From NCBI RefSeq assembly GCF_038397735.1, contig NZ_CP151635.1, positions 744,001 to 808,000 of the forward strand: a DNA stretch of 64,000 nucleotides, written 5' to 3'. Below, piece by piece: positions 25,853-32,899 of the stretch (positions within the stretch are counted from its first letter, which is position 1; the number at the start of each line of letters is the position of its first letter). A program made the translations under genes and the position numbers. The notes beneath the pieces are model-generated. The model searched no databases. It was given only the letters and a program-made list of their open reading frames with translations, and was not told where the DNA came from. This stretch comes from Microbacterium sp. LWH13-1.2. Its GTDB lineage: Bacteria; Actinomycetota; Actinomycetes; Actinomycetales; Microbacteriaceae.

Positions 25853-27517
25853 ATGACCGCAACGCTCGTCGCCCAGAATCTGGCAGGTGGCTACGGTCAC
25901 CGCATCCTCTTCGAGGGCCTCGACCTGACCGTCGCTCCCGGAGACGTCATCGGGGTCGTCGGTGCGAACGGCGCGGGCAAGTCCACGCTGCTCCGAATCC
26001 TCGCGGGGGTTCTCGCTCCCGCTGACGGCACGGTGTCTCTCGCTCCGACCGACGCCTTCGTCGGCTGGCTGCCGCAGGAGCACGAGCGCGTCGAGGATGA
26101 GACGGTCGCCGAGTACATCGCGCGCCGCACGGGGTGCGCTGCGGCCACGCGAGAGATGGATGCCGCCGCTGCCGCGCTGGGAGACCCTTCCCTCGCACCC
26201 GCGGGAACGGATCCCGCGGACACATACTCGCAGGCCCTCGACCGGTGGCTCGCCAGCGGCGCGGCCGACCTCGATGAGCGCATCCCCGCAGTGCTGGCGG
26301 ACCTCGGCCTCCCGAACGGCGGACGCGTGGCCGAGAACGCCCTCATGACGGGACTGTCCGGAGGTCAGGCCGCACGCGTCGGGCTGGCCGCCCTGCTGCT
26401 GTCGCGCTTCGACATCGTCTTCCTCGACGAGCCGACGAACGACCTCGACCTCGACGGCCTCGATCGGCTGGAGGCTTTCGTTCGCGGACTCCGCGGTGGC
26501 GTCGTGCTGGTCAGTCACGACCGGGAGTTCCTTGCGCGAAGCGTCACCCGGGTTCTCGAGCTCGATCTCGCGCAGAACTCCTATCGCGTCTATGGCGGCG
26601 GGTACGACGCGTACATCGAGGAACGCGCGGTCGTCCGCCGTCACCTGCGGGAGAAGTACGACGAGTTCGCCGACAAGAAGGCGGATCTCGTCGCCCGTGC
26701 CCGCACGCAACGGGAGTGGTCGAGCCAGGGCGTGCGCAACGCGATGAAGAAGTCTCCGGACAACGACAAGATCAAGCGCAAGGCGTCGACGGAGTCCAGC
26801 GAGAAGCAGGCACAGAAGGTGCGTCAGATGGAGAGCCGGATCGCACGCCTCGACGAGGTCGAGGAGCCTCGAAAGGAGTGGCAGCTCGAGTTCACGATCG
26901 GGTCTGCGCCTCGCTCGAGCACCGTCGTGTCGACGTTGAACTCCGCGGTCTTCCGGCAGGGCGAATTCACGCTCGGTCCGCTGTCGCTGCAGGTCGACGC
27001 AGGCGATCGCATCGGCATCACCGGCCCGAACGGAGCGGGGAAGTCCACTCTGCTGCGCGCGCTCCTCGGGCGACAGGCGCCCGTCGAGGGTACCTCGACG
27101 CTCGGAGGCAGCGTGCTGATCGGAGAGATCGACCAGGCGCGCTCGCTCCTGGTCGGTGAGACTGCGCTCGCCGATGCGTTCGAGGCGCTCGTACCCGAGA
27201 TGGCGTCGGCCGAGGTGCGGACTCTGCTGGCCAAGTTCGGTCTCAGGGCCGACCACGTGACGCGGCCGGTGGACGATCTCTCACCGGGGGAGCGCACGAG
27301 GGCGGCACTCGCCCTGCTGCAGGCGCGCGGGATCAACCTTCTGGTGCTCGACGAGCCCACCAACCACCTAGATCTTCCCGCGATCGAACAGCTCGAGCAG
27401 GCCCTCGAGGCCTATACGGGCACGCTTCTGCTCGTCACGCACGACCGTCGGATGCTGGAGGCGGTGCAGACGAACCGCCACTGGAGCGTCGAGAACGGAC
27501 AGGTCGAAGAACGCTGA
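25853..27517 (+). CDS. ABC-F family ATP-binding protein
   Basis: A soluble protein of 554 residues with two ABC domains and no membrane segment, as in ribosome-associated ABC-F translation factors and antibiotic-resistance proteins. The first Walker A is GANGAGKST (about 37-45) with signature LSGGQAARVG and FLDEPTNDLD; the second is GPNGAGKST with LSPGERTRA and VLDEPTNHLD. The linker between them is long and charged (KKSPDNDKIKRKASTESSEK). Whether it is a housekeeping EttA-like factor or confers macrolide/lincosamide-type protection cannot be told. CAGACT at 25841-25846 lies six bases before ATG 25853. Confidence 0.92.
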   Translation: MTATLVAQNLAGGYGHRILFEGLDLTVAPGDVIGVVGANGAGKSTLLRILAGVLAPADGTVSLAPTDAFVGWLPQEHERVEDETVAEYIARRTGCAAATREMDAAAAALGDPSLAPAGTDPADTYSQALDRWLASGAADLDERIPAVLADLGLPNGGRVAENALMTGLSGGQAARVGLAALLLSRFDIVFLDEPTNDLDLDGLDRLEAFVRGLRGGVVLVSHDREFLARSVTRVLELDLAQNSYRVYGGGYDAYIEERAVVRRHLREKYDEFADKKADLVARARTQREWSSQGVRNAMKKSPDNDKIKRKASTESSEKQAQKVRQMESRIARLDEVEEPRKEWQLEFTIGSAPRSSTVVSTLNSAVFRQGEFTLGPLSLQVDAGDRIGITGPNGAGKSTLLRALLGRQAPVEGTSTLGGSVLIGEIDQARSLLVGETALADAFEALVPEMASAEVRTLLAKFGLRADHVTRPVDDLSPGERTRAALALLQARGINLLVLDEPTNHLDLPAIEQLEQALEAYTGTLLLVTHDRRMLEAVQTNRHWSVENGQVEER

Positions 27518-27536
27518 GTCTCGGTGCCTCGGAAGC

Positions 27537-27881
27537 TCAGCGACCCTGACGCTTCTTGTACGGCTTGGGCTGCCCCTTGACGATGGGCGCGCGTCCCTTG
27601 CCCTTGGACGCCTTGGCCTTCCCGCCCGCCGGAGCCGCGGTCTTCGGTGCGGGCGGGGGAGCAGCCGCGACAGTGGCCTGAGCCTCGACGAGGAACAGTT
27701 CTCCGACGCTCGTCAGGCGAGGTGTGCCCTCGCGGTTGATGAGCGTGTGGCCCACCTCTGCTTCGAGCTTGTCGAGCGAGGTGTAGAGCGACGCCAGCGG
27801 GATGCCCAGCTCCTTCGCGGCTCGGGGGAAGTGCAACGTCTCGGCGAGGACGACGTAGCGACGGAGCAGTGCCAACTTCAT
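27537..27881 (-). CDS. Minimal LysR-type HTH protein with a Lys/Ala/Pro-rich tail
   Basis: A 114-residue protein. Residues 1-62 are a LysR-type winged helix-turn-helix (LRRYVVLAETLHFPRAAKEL then ASLYTSLDKLEAEVGHTLINR). The effector-binding domain is absent; instead residues about 72-114 are low-complexity and strongly basic (AAAPPPAPKTAAPAGGKAKA, then KGKGRAPIVKGQPKPYKKRQ). This looks like a sequence-specific head on a histone H1-like DNA-binding tail. It is either a degenerate LysR or a nucleoid-type protein. AAGGA precedes ATG 27881. Confidence 0.78.
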   Translation of the reverse strand: MKLALLRRYVVLAETLHFPRAAKELGIPLASLYTSLDKLEAEVGHTLINREGTPRLTSVGELFLVEAQATVAAAPPPAPKTAAPAGGKAKASKGKGRAPIVKGQPKPYKKRQGR

Positions 27882-27967
27882 GCGCGTGAACGGTCCTTCT
27901 CGAACCGCGACGATCGCGGCTCTGGTTCTAACCTACGCGAGCCGGGGGCGCACACACCCCGGACGCA

Positions 27968-28000
27968 CGGATGCCGCGGCTCGATGAGCCGCGGCATCCG
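27968..28000 (-). terminator. Hairpin terminator after the HesB-like gene
   Basis: A perfect 15-bp stem (27968-27982 with 27986-28000) and a 3-base loop, 12 bases downstream of the HesB-like stop on the minus strand. The U-tract is absent. It is another GGATGCCG/CGGCATCC stem. Confidence 0.75.
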
Positions 28001-28011
28001 GGGAGTCTTCG

Positions 28012-28311
28012 TCAGGCGACCTTCGGGAGAACGGCGAAGGACACCGAGCCCTCGTCGTCGACCCCGGCATCGAGGACCTTGTCGTCGAGCGCGGCGGCGG
28101 CCGTCTCATCGAGGAACAGACGGGTGCCTGAGACCTCGACGACCTGATCCTCAGGCTCGGGATCGGGCGTCACCAGGACGGCGAGACGCGCACCGCCGTC
28201 CGGCCCGGGCGCGGGCGTGGAGTGAATGCGGAGCCCTGCGTCGGTGGCATCGGTCTGACGGCTGACGAGGGTGTTCACGATTGCGGTGGCGTTATCGGTG
28301 AGGGTGAGCAC
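28012..28311 (-). CDS. HesB/IscA-like protein without cysteines
   Basis: A 99-residue protein with the HesB/IscA fold pattern (LTDNATAIVNTLV, then GLRIHS, VVEVSGTRLFLD and a final VLDAGVDDEGSVSFAV), but none of the three cysteines that bind iron-sulfur clusters in A-type carriers. It therefore cannot be a conventional cluster carrier. Similar cysteine-less proteins are common in Microbacteriaceae in my recollection. GTG 28311 follows AAGGAGA; the frame extends to 28374 without homology. Confidence 0.7.
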   Translation of the reverse strand: MLTLTDNATAIVNTLVSRQTDATDAGLRIHSTPAPGPDGGARLAVLVTPDPEPEDQVVEVSGTRLFLDETAAAALDDKVLDAGVDDEGSVSFAVLPKVA

Positions 28312-28387
28312 GAGACTCTCCTTCCGGTTGCGGACACGACGCGGGTGCGGCGTGTCCGGGCCACGATTCCCCACCCGGTGACGCGTT

Positions 28388-28927
28388 TCAACCCGGCGCG
28401 CCCGGTTCGGAGGGGTCTCCCACCTGATGCAGAGGTTTTCTCAGGAAGACCTGTTCCGTCCCGTCGCCATCGGGCACTCGCACGGTCTCTCGGTAGCCGC
28501 ACGCTTCGTAGAGGCGGATGTTCGCCTCGCTCAGGCTGCCTGTGAAGAGTTCTGCCTCCGCCGCCGTGGACGAGCGCTCCGCCGCGTCGAGGAGAGTTCG
28601 GCCGATGCCCTCGCCCTGCATGTCAGGCGCGATCGCGATGCGACCGATGAGCAGTACGCCGTCGTCCTCGACATACCGGATCGCGCCCACCATACGTCCG
28701 TCGACGCGGGCGGTCAGACCGCTGCCTGCGCGAAGCTCCGCCTCGACCTCGGCGAGCGTCTGCGTCAGCGGCGGCATGTCGGCACTGCCATAGATCTGCG
28801 CCTCCGAGACGAAGGCCGCTCGTTGCAGGGTGAGCACCTCACCGGCATCTGCTTCGGTCATCGGCGCGATAGCCAACTCTGGGTCGTCGCCGCCGGTCTG
28901 GTCACGGGATGTCTCTGGTTCGTTCAC
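28388..28927 (-). CDS. GNAT family N-acetyltransferase
   Basis: A 179-residue GNAT protein. The acetyl-CoA-binding motif A is IGRIAIAPDMQGEGIGRTLL, motif B is SEANIRLYEACGYRE, both canonical. The substrate is unknown. GTG 28927 is preferred, since the fold starts about 15 residues further on; the open frame reaches 28963. The upstream base pattern is GATCGT followed by six bases, so it may be leaderless. Confidence 0.85.
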   Translation of the reverse strand: MNEPETSRDQTGGDDPELAIAPMTEADAGEVLTLQRAAFVSEAQIYGSADMPPLTQTLAEVEAELRAGSGLTARVDGRMVGAIRYVEDDGVLLIGRIAIAPDMQGEGIGRTLLDAAERSSTAAEAELFTGSLSEANIRLYEACGYRETVRVPDGDGTEQVFLRKPLHQVGDPSEPGAPG

Positions 28928-29023
28928 TGCGCCACGATCAGCCCTGCACCGGGGGACTGTCAACCCCCTCGAACATGAGGGCCTCGGAGGCTACCGTCGC
29001 AGACCACACCCGAGGAGGATTTC

Positions 29024-29566
29024 ATGGCGGAGAACACCAAGTCCAAGACAGGCAGCACGTCCACGCGTGGAGCGAAGACGACCAGGCGACAGAACGCCGA
29101 GAAGGGCTTCACGGCCACTTCGACGCTGGCCGCCAACCTGCAGCTCGTGCTCGTCGACCTGATCGAGCTCTCATTGCAGGGCAAGCAGGCTCATTGGAAC
29201 GTCGTCGGACGCAACTTCCGCGACACCCACCGTCAGCTCGACGAGATCATCGATGCGGCGCGCACTTTCAGCGACACGGTCGCCGAGCGCATGCGGGCGC
29301 TGCACGCCGTTCCCGACGGCCGCACCGACACGATCGCCGAGACGACATCGCTTCCCGCGTTCCCCATGGGTGAGGTGTCGACCACCGACACGATCGACCT
29401 CATCACCGCGCGCCTCGAAGCCGCGATCGGCACCGTCCGAGACGTCCACGATGCCGTCGATGAGGAGGACCCGACCTCTGCGGACATCCTGCACGCCGTC
29501 CTCGAGAGCCTCGAGCAGTTCGCCTGGATGGTCAGCGCCGAGAACCGGACCCCCGCCGGGCGCTGA
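29024..29566 (+). CDS. dps: Dps-family DNA-binding ferritin
   Basis: A miniferritin that stores iron oxidised by hydrogen peroxide and protects DNA. It has 180 residues: a lysine/arginine/threonine-rich N-terminal tail (1-28) for DNA contact, then the ferritin four-helix domain with the ferroxidase pattern GKQAHWNVVG and DEIIDAARTFSDTVAERM. GAGGAGG stands eight to nine bases before ATG 29024. TACCGT at about 28988 is a possible -10. Confidence 0.93.
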   Translation: MAENTKSKTGSTSTRGAKTTRRQNAEKGFTATSTLAANLQLVLVDLIELSLQGKQAHWNVVGRNFRDTHRQLDEIIDAARTFSDTVAERMRALHAVPDGRTDTIAETTSLPAFPMGEVSTTDTIDLITARLEAAIGTVRDVHDAVDEEDPTSADILHAVLESLEQFAWMVSAENRTPAGR

Positions 29567-29584
29567 GCGCTCGGGGGCTGTCTC

Positions 29585-30115
29585 TCAGCTCCGGTCGTCC
29601 GCCCCGCCCCGCTCGCCCTCGCGACGAACGAGGCGAGGGAGGACGATCCAGAGAAGGAGAACGCCCACCAGGGACGCGACGAGAGCGATGAGGCCCGCAG
29701 CGCGATTCACTGTGAAGTCGATGATGAGGGTCGTGACACCGATCGTGAGGGCGGCGATCGCCACGAGATCGATCTTCACGATGCGCGCGGCCACCCGCAC
29801 GAGCTCGGGTTTGCGGCGCCGGCCGAACAGCGCCCTGTGCATACCGACCGGGGCGAGTGCCAGAATGGTGGCCACCGCGGCCAGGGCCACGAGCACCACA
29901 TACACGTCCCGCTGGAACTCGTCCATGTCCTCGAACCGGGGGGTGAACGCGACGGCGAGGAGGAAACCAGTGAGGATCTGCGTTCCGGTCTGCATCACCC
30001 GCAGCTCTTGGAGCAGCTCTTCCCAGTTGCGGTCGGCGCGTTCGTTGCGGGTCTCATCGCGTCCGTCGATCAGGTCATCGCGTTCGGCGGCGGGCAGCGG
30101 CGCTTCGGGTTCCAT
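29585..30115 (-). CDS. DUF6328 family membrane protein
   Basis: A 176-residue protein. The N-terminal block RNWEELLQELRVMQTGTQIL is characteristic of DUF6328; four hydrophobic helices follow at about 42-58, 68-88, 110-128 and 135-155. Function unknown. ATG 30115 is chosen since the family begins a few residues later; the open frame to 30268 overlaps the divergent small gene. GAGACT lies six bases upstream, a possible leaderless -10. It converges on dps. Confidence 0.78.
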   Translation of the reverse strand: MEPEAPLPAAERDDLIDGRDETRNERADRNWEELLQELRVMQTGTQILTGFLLAVAFTPRFEDMDEFQRDVYVVLVALAAVATILALAPVGMHRALFGRRRKPELVRVAARIVKIDLVAIAALTIGVTTLIIDFTVNRAAGLIALVASLVGVLLLWIVLPRLVRREGERGGADDRS

Positions 30116-30184
30116 GTGGTCAGTCTCGCGGGGGAGGCAGGATGCTGTCCAGGCTCTTGCACGACGAGCGATGAGGAGGCTCGG

Positions 30185-30406
30185 ATGACGATTCCACCCA
30201 TCCGCGAATGGTGGTCGGAGCTGTCCCTCGACGCGCAGGTCGAGGTGCTCGGCGACACCGCACCTCACCTCGGCGAGAAGGCTCGCGAGGAGATCCGCAC
30301 CATCACGGGAGCCGTGGTCGGGATGGCCGAGAGACTGTCCGACGATGACCTCGCCTTTGCGCGCCAGGAGGCTCGGGCGGAGGTCGATGCGGCGGGCGAT
30401 GATTGA
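30185..30406 (+). CDS. Small acidic hypothetical protein
   Basis: A 73-residue, probably all-helical protein (EWWSELSLDAQVEVLGDTAP, then EEIRTITGAVVGMAERLSDD). No family recognised. GAGGAGG lies eight bases before ATG 30185, a strong ribosome site, and the composition is protein-like, so I take it as real. It converges on the acyltransferase gene with 12 bases between stops. Confidence 0.6.
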   Translation: MTIPPIREWWSELSLDAQVEVLGDTAPHLGEKAREEIRTITGAVVGMAERLSDDDLAFARQEARAEVDAAGDD

Positions 30407-30418
30407 TCCGGGCCGCGC

Positions 30419-31000
30419 TCAGCTGCCGCTCGACGGGTGCTCTTCCCGCAGGCGCGGTTCCGTGCGGCGCTCGGGGCGCACCCCCGCCTTGTCTGCGTAG
30501 AAGGCACGGATCCGGTCCATGTCGGCGGGAATGTCGCCGGTCAGGTCGATCGTGGGTCCGAGGCCGGTCGTCATGGTGGTGCGATCGACGAACCCGAGCG
30601 TGATCGGCATCCCCGTCTCGCGGGCGATGCGGTAGAAGCCCGACTTCCAGTACTCGTTGCCACCGCGGGTGCCGTCGGGGGTGATGACCAGGCCGAACAC
30701 GCTTCCTGAGTGGACCTGTGCGACCACATCGGTGACGACGCGGGCCGGGTCTGCTCGGTCGACGGGGATGCCCCCGAGGTGGCGCATGACCGGGCCCCGC
30801 CATCCCTTGAAGAGGCTGCTCTTGCCGAGCCAGTGCACCTCGATGTCCAGACGCCAGGCGATGGCGAGCATCAGCACGAAGTCCCAATTGGAGGTGTGCG
30901 GCGCGCCGATCAGGATCGTCGGGCGCGTCGGCGTGCCCTCAGCGGTGAGGGTCCAGCGGCTGAGCGTCCAGTACAGGCGGGCGATGAGTCGTTTGAGCAC
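30419..31000 (-). CDS. PlsC-like 1-acylglycerol-3-phosphate acyltransferase
   Basis: A 193-residue acyltransferase of the LPLAT superfamily. The catalytic HX4D is HTSNWD (H35-D40) and the acceptor motif is PDGTRGGNEYWKSGF instead of the classical EGTR. It probably acylates a lysophospholipid or related lipid at the membrane. GTG 31000 follows TACGGT (minus strand, 31007-31012) by six bases, suggesting a leaderless mRNA. Confidence 0.85.
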   Translation of the reverse strand: MLKRLIARLYWTLSRWTLTAEGTPTRPTILIGAPHTSNWDFVLMLAIAWRLDIEVHWLGKSSLFKGWRGPVMRHLGGIPVDRADPARVVTDVVAQVHSGSVFGLVITPDGTRGGNEYWKSGFYRIARETGMPITLGFVDRTTMTTGLGPTIDLTGDIPADMDRIRAFYADKAGVRPERRTEPRLREEHPSSGS

Positions 31001-31081
31001 TCGTCAACCGTAGGGGAGCGCGGCTGTCCATCCGCTGTCGATTTCGGCGCCACCCGGTCGGAGCAGGCGTAGCATCTAATG

Positions 31082-31225
31082 ATGGCCAAGACACAGGACT
31101 CCGTCGAGCAGGACGCTCCCAGCGCGCTCCAGCCGCTTCCGGACGCTCTGAACCTGCTCGAGAACGACTCCGCCGGGTATTGCAGCGGCGGCGTCTGCCA
31201 CTTCCCCGCGCCGAAGACGCAGTAG
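31082..31225 (+). CDS. 47-residue peptide with a C-x4-C motif near its C-terminus
   Basis: An overlooked-size gene. ATG 31082 lies six bases after TAGCAT (31070-31075), the leaderless layout of this window. The product begins MAKTQDSVEQDAPSALQPLP, has an amphipathic NLLENDS segment and ends YCSGGVCHFPAPKTQ, with two cysteines four residues apart and no signal peptide. This head-plus-cysteine-tail shape recalls metal-binding or ribosomally made precursor peptides, but no maturase is adjacent. It lies between the divergent acyltransferase and the convergent MFS gene. Confidence 0.62.
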   Translation: MAKTQDSVEQDAPSALQPLPDALNLLENDSAGYCSGGVCHFPAPKTQ

Positions 31226-31251
31226 CCAGTCAGACGCCGCCGCGGCGGTGA

Positions 31252-32730
31252 TCAGTGTCCGCCGTGCACTCCGCCGGCGATGTCATCTGCGGGCTTGCGC
31301 ACGAAGGCGCTGAGCGCAACGGCGGCGAGCGAGATGATCGCGGCGATCAGGAACGCCATGCGCGCACCCGGTGCGCCGGCAGCTGCTGTCTCCAGTCCTT
31401 CTGCCTCGCCGGCGTGCAGGATCGCCGAGTAGGTCACGGTGAGTACGGCCACGCCGGCCGCTCCGCCGACCTGCTGGAGCGTGTTGAGCACCGCCGATCC
31501 GTGCGAGTACAGCGATCGCTGAAGGGATCCGAGCGAGGCGGAGAACAGCGGCGTGAACGACATCGCCAGTCCGACCGACATCGCGGCCTGCACGATGATC
31601 AGCACCCACCACACGGTGTGCTCGCCCACGGTCGAGTAGTAGAACAGCGCCGCCGACACGAGGATCGTTCCGGGGATGAGAAGCGGGCGGGTGCCGCGTG
31701 CGTCGTACACCCGGCCCATGATCGGGCCCAGCAGACCCATCAGCACGGAGCCGGGCAGCAGGATGAGGCCGGACTCGAGGGCGTTGAGGCCGGCGACGTT
31801 CTGCAGGTACTGAGGGAGGAGCGTCAGCGTGCCGAACATCGACAGCGCGAGGATCGTCATGATGACGACCGAGAACGTGAAGTTCACGGAGCGGAACACG
31901 CGCAGGTCGAGCAGTGCGTCGTCGATGCGCTGCAGGACGAGTTGACGCCACACGAACAGCGCAAGCGCGACGGCGCCCACGACGAGCGCGACGATGCCTG
32001 CGGTCTCGCCGGACCCGCCCTCGCCGCCGAACTGGCTGAGGCCGAAGACGATGCCACCGAATCCGAGGGCTGCGAGCGGGATGGAGAGCACGTCGAGAGG
32101 GACCTTGCGGGTCTCGCCGAGGTTCGTCATCCACTTGGCGCCGATGAGAAGAGAGACGAGCGCGATCGGAAGGATGATCGCGAACAGCGCGCGCCAGTTG
32201 AGCGTTTCGAGGACGGCACCGGCGAGCGTCGGGCCGATCGCGGGAGCCAGCGAGATGACGAGACCGACACGGCCCATCATCCGGCCGCGGGACTGAGGCG
32301 GCACCACGTTCATGATCGTCGTCATGAGCAGCGGCATCATGATTCCGGTGCCTGCGGCCTGGATGACGCGACCGGCGAGCAGCACCTCGAAGCCGGGAGC
32401 GATCAGCGCGACCAGTGTTCCGAGTGAGAACGAGATCATCGCGGCGATGAAGACCTGGCGCGTCGTGAAGCGCTGCAGGATGAAACCGGTTGTCGGGATG
32501 ACCACGGCCATGGTGAGCATGAACGCGCTCGTCAGCCACTGCCCGAGTTCGGGCGGGATTCCGAGATCCGCGTTCAGGTGCGGGATCGCGATTCCCATCG
32601 TCGTCTCGTTGAGGATGGCGACGAACGCAGCGACGAGAAGGAGCCAGATCACACGCATGTCGCTGCGAGAGATCTCCCCTCCTGACGACGCAGGGGGCGT
32701 GGTGATCGAACCGGTGTCGACGGCAGACAT
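31252..32730 (-). CDS. MFS transporter, DHA2 (14-helix drug:H+ antiporter) type
   Basis: A 492-residue transporter with about 14 hydrophobic helices. Helix 1 starts at about 25 (VIWLLLVAAFVAILNETTMG, the DHA2 motif D1-like region), motif C-like GPTLAGAVLETLNWRALF follows, then GRMMGRVG. EmrB/LmrA-type pumps export hydrophobic drugs. AGGAGG precedes ATG 32730. No TetR or MarR regulator is adjacent. Confidence 0.9.
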   Translation of the reverse strand: MSAVDTGSITTPPASSGGEISRSDMRVIWLLLVAAFVAILNETTMGIAIPHLNADLGIPPELGQWLTSAFMLTMAVVIPTTGFILQRFTTRQVFIAAMISFSLGTLVALIAPGFEVLLAGRVIQAAGTGIMMPLLMTTIMNVVPPQSRGRMMGRVGLVISLAPAIGPTLAGAVLETLNWRALFAIILPIALVSLLIGAKWMTNLGETRKVPLDVLSIPLAALGFGGIVFGLSQFGGEGGSGETAGIVALVVGAVALALFVWRQLVLQRIDDALLDLRVFRSVNFTFSVVIMTILALSMFGTLTLLPQYLQNVAGLNALESGLILLPGSVLMGLLGPIMGRVYDARGTRPLLIPGTILVSAALFYYSTVGEHTVWWVLIIVQAAMSVGLAMSFTPLFSASLGSLQRSLYSHGSAVLNTLQQVGGAAGVAVLTVTYSAILHAGEAEGLETAAAGAPGARMAFLIAAIISLAAVALSAFVRKPADDIAGGVHGGH

Positions 32731-32899
32731 ACGGCCTCCTAGGCACTGAAGAGGGGGGAGATCGCGCGAGTGCGCGGGGACCACTCAGCGTAACCACAGG
32801 TTCGGACATTTCATTCCGGATCCGCTCGGATCCGCTCTCAGCGGAGCTGGGGGCTGCCGCGAGCGGCCCGGCGTCCGCCACCCTGACTACGCTGGCGAC

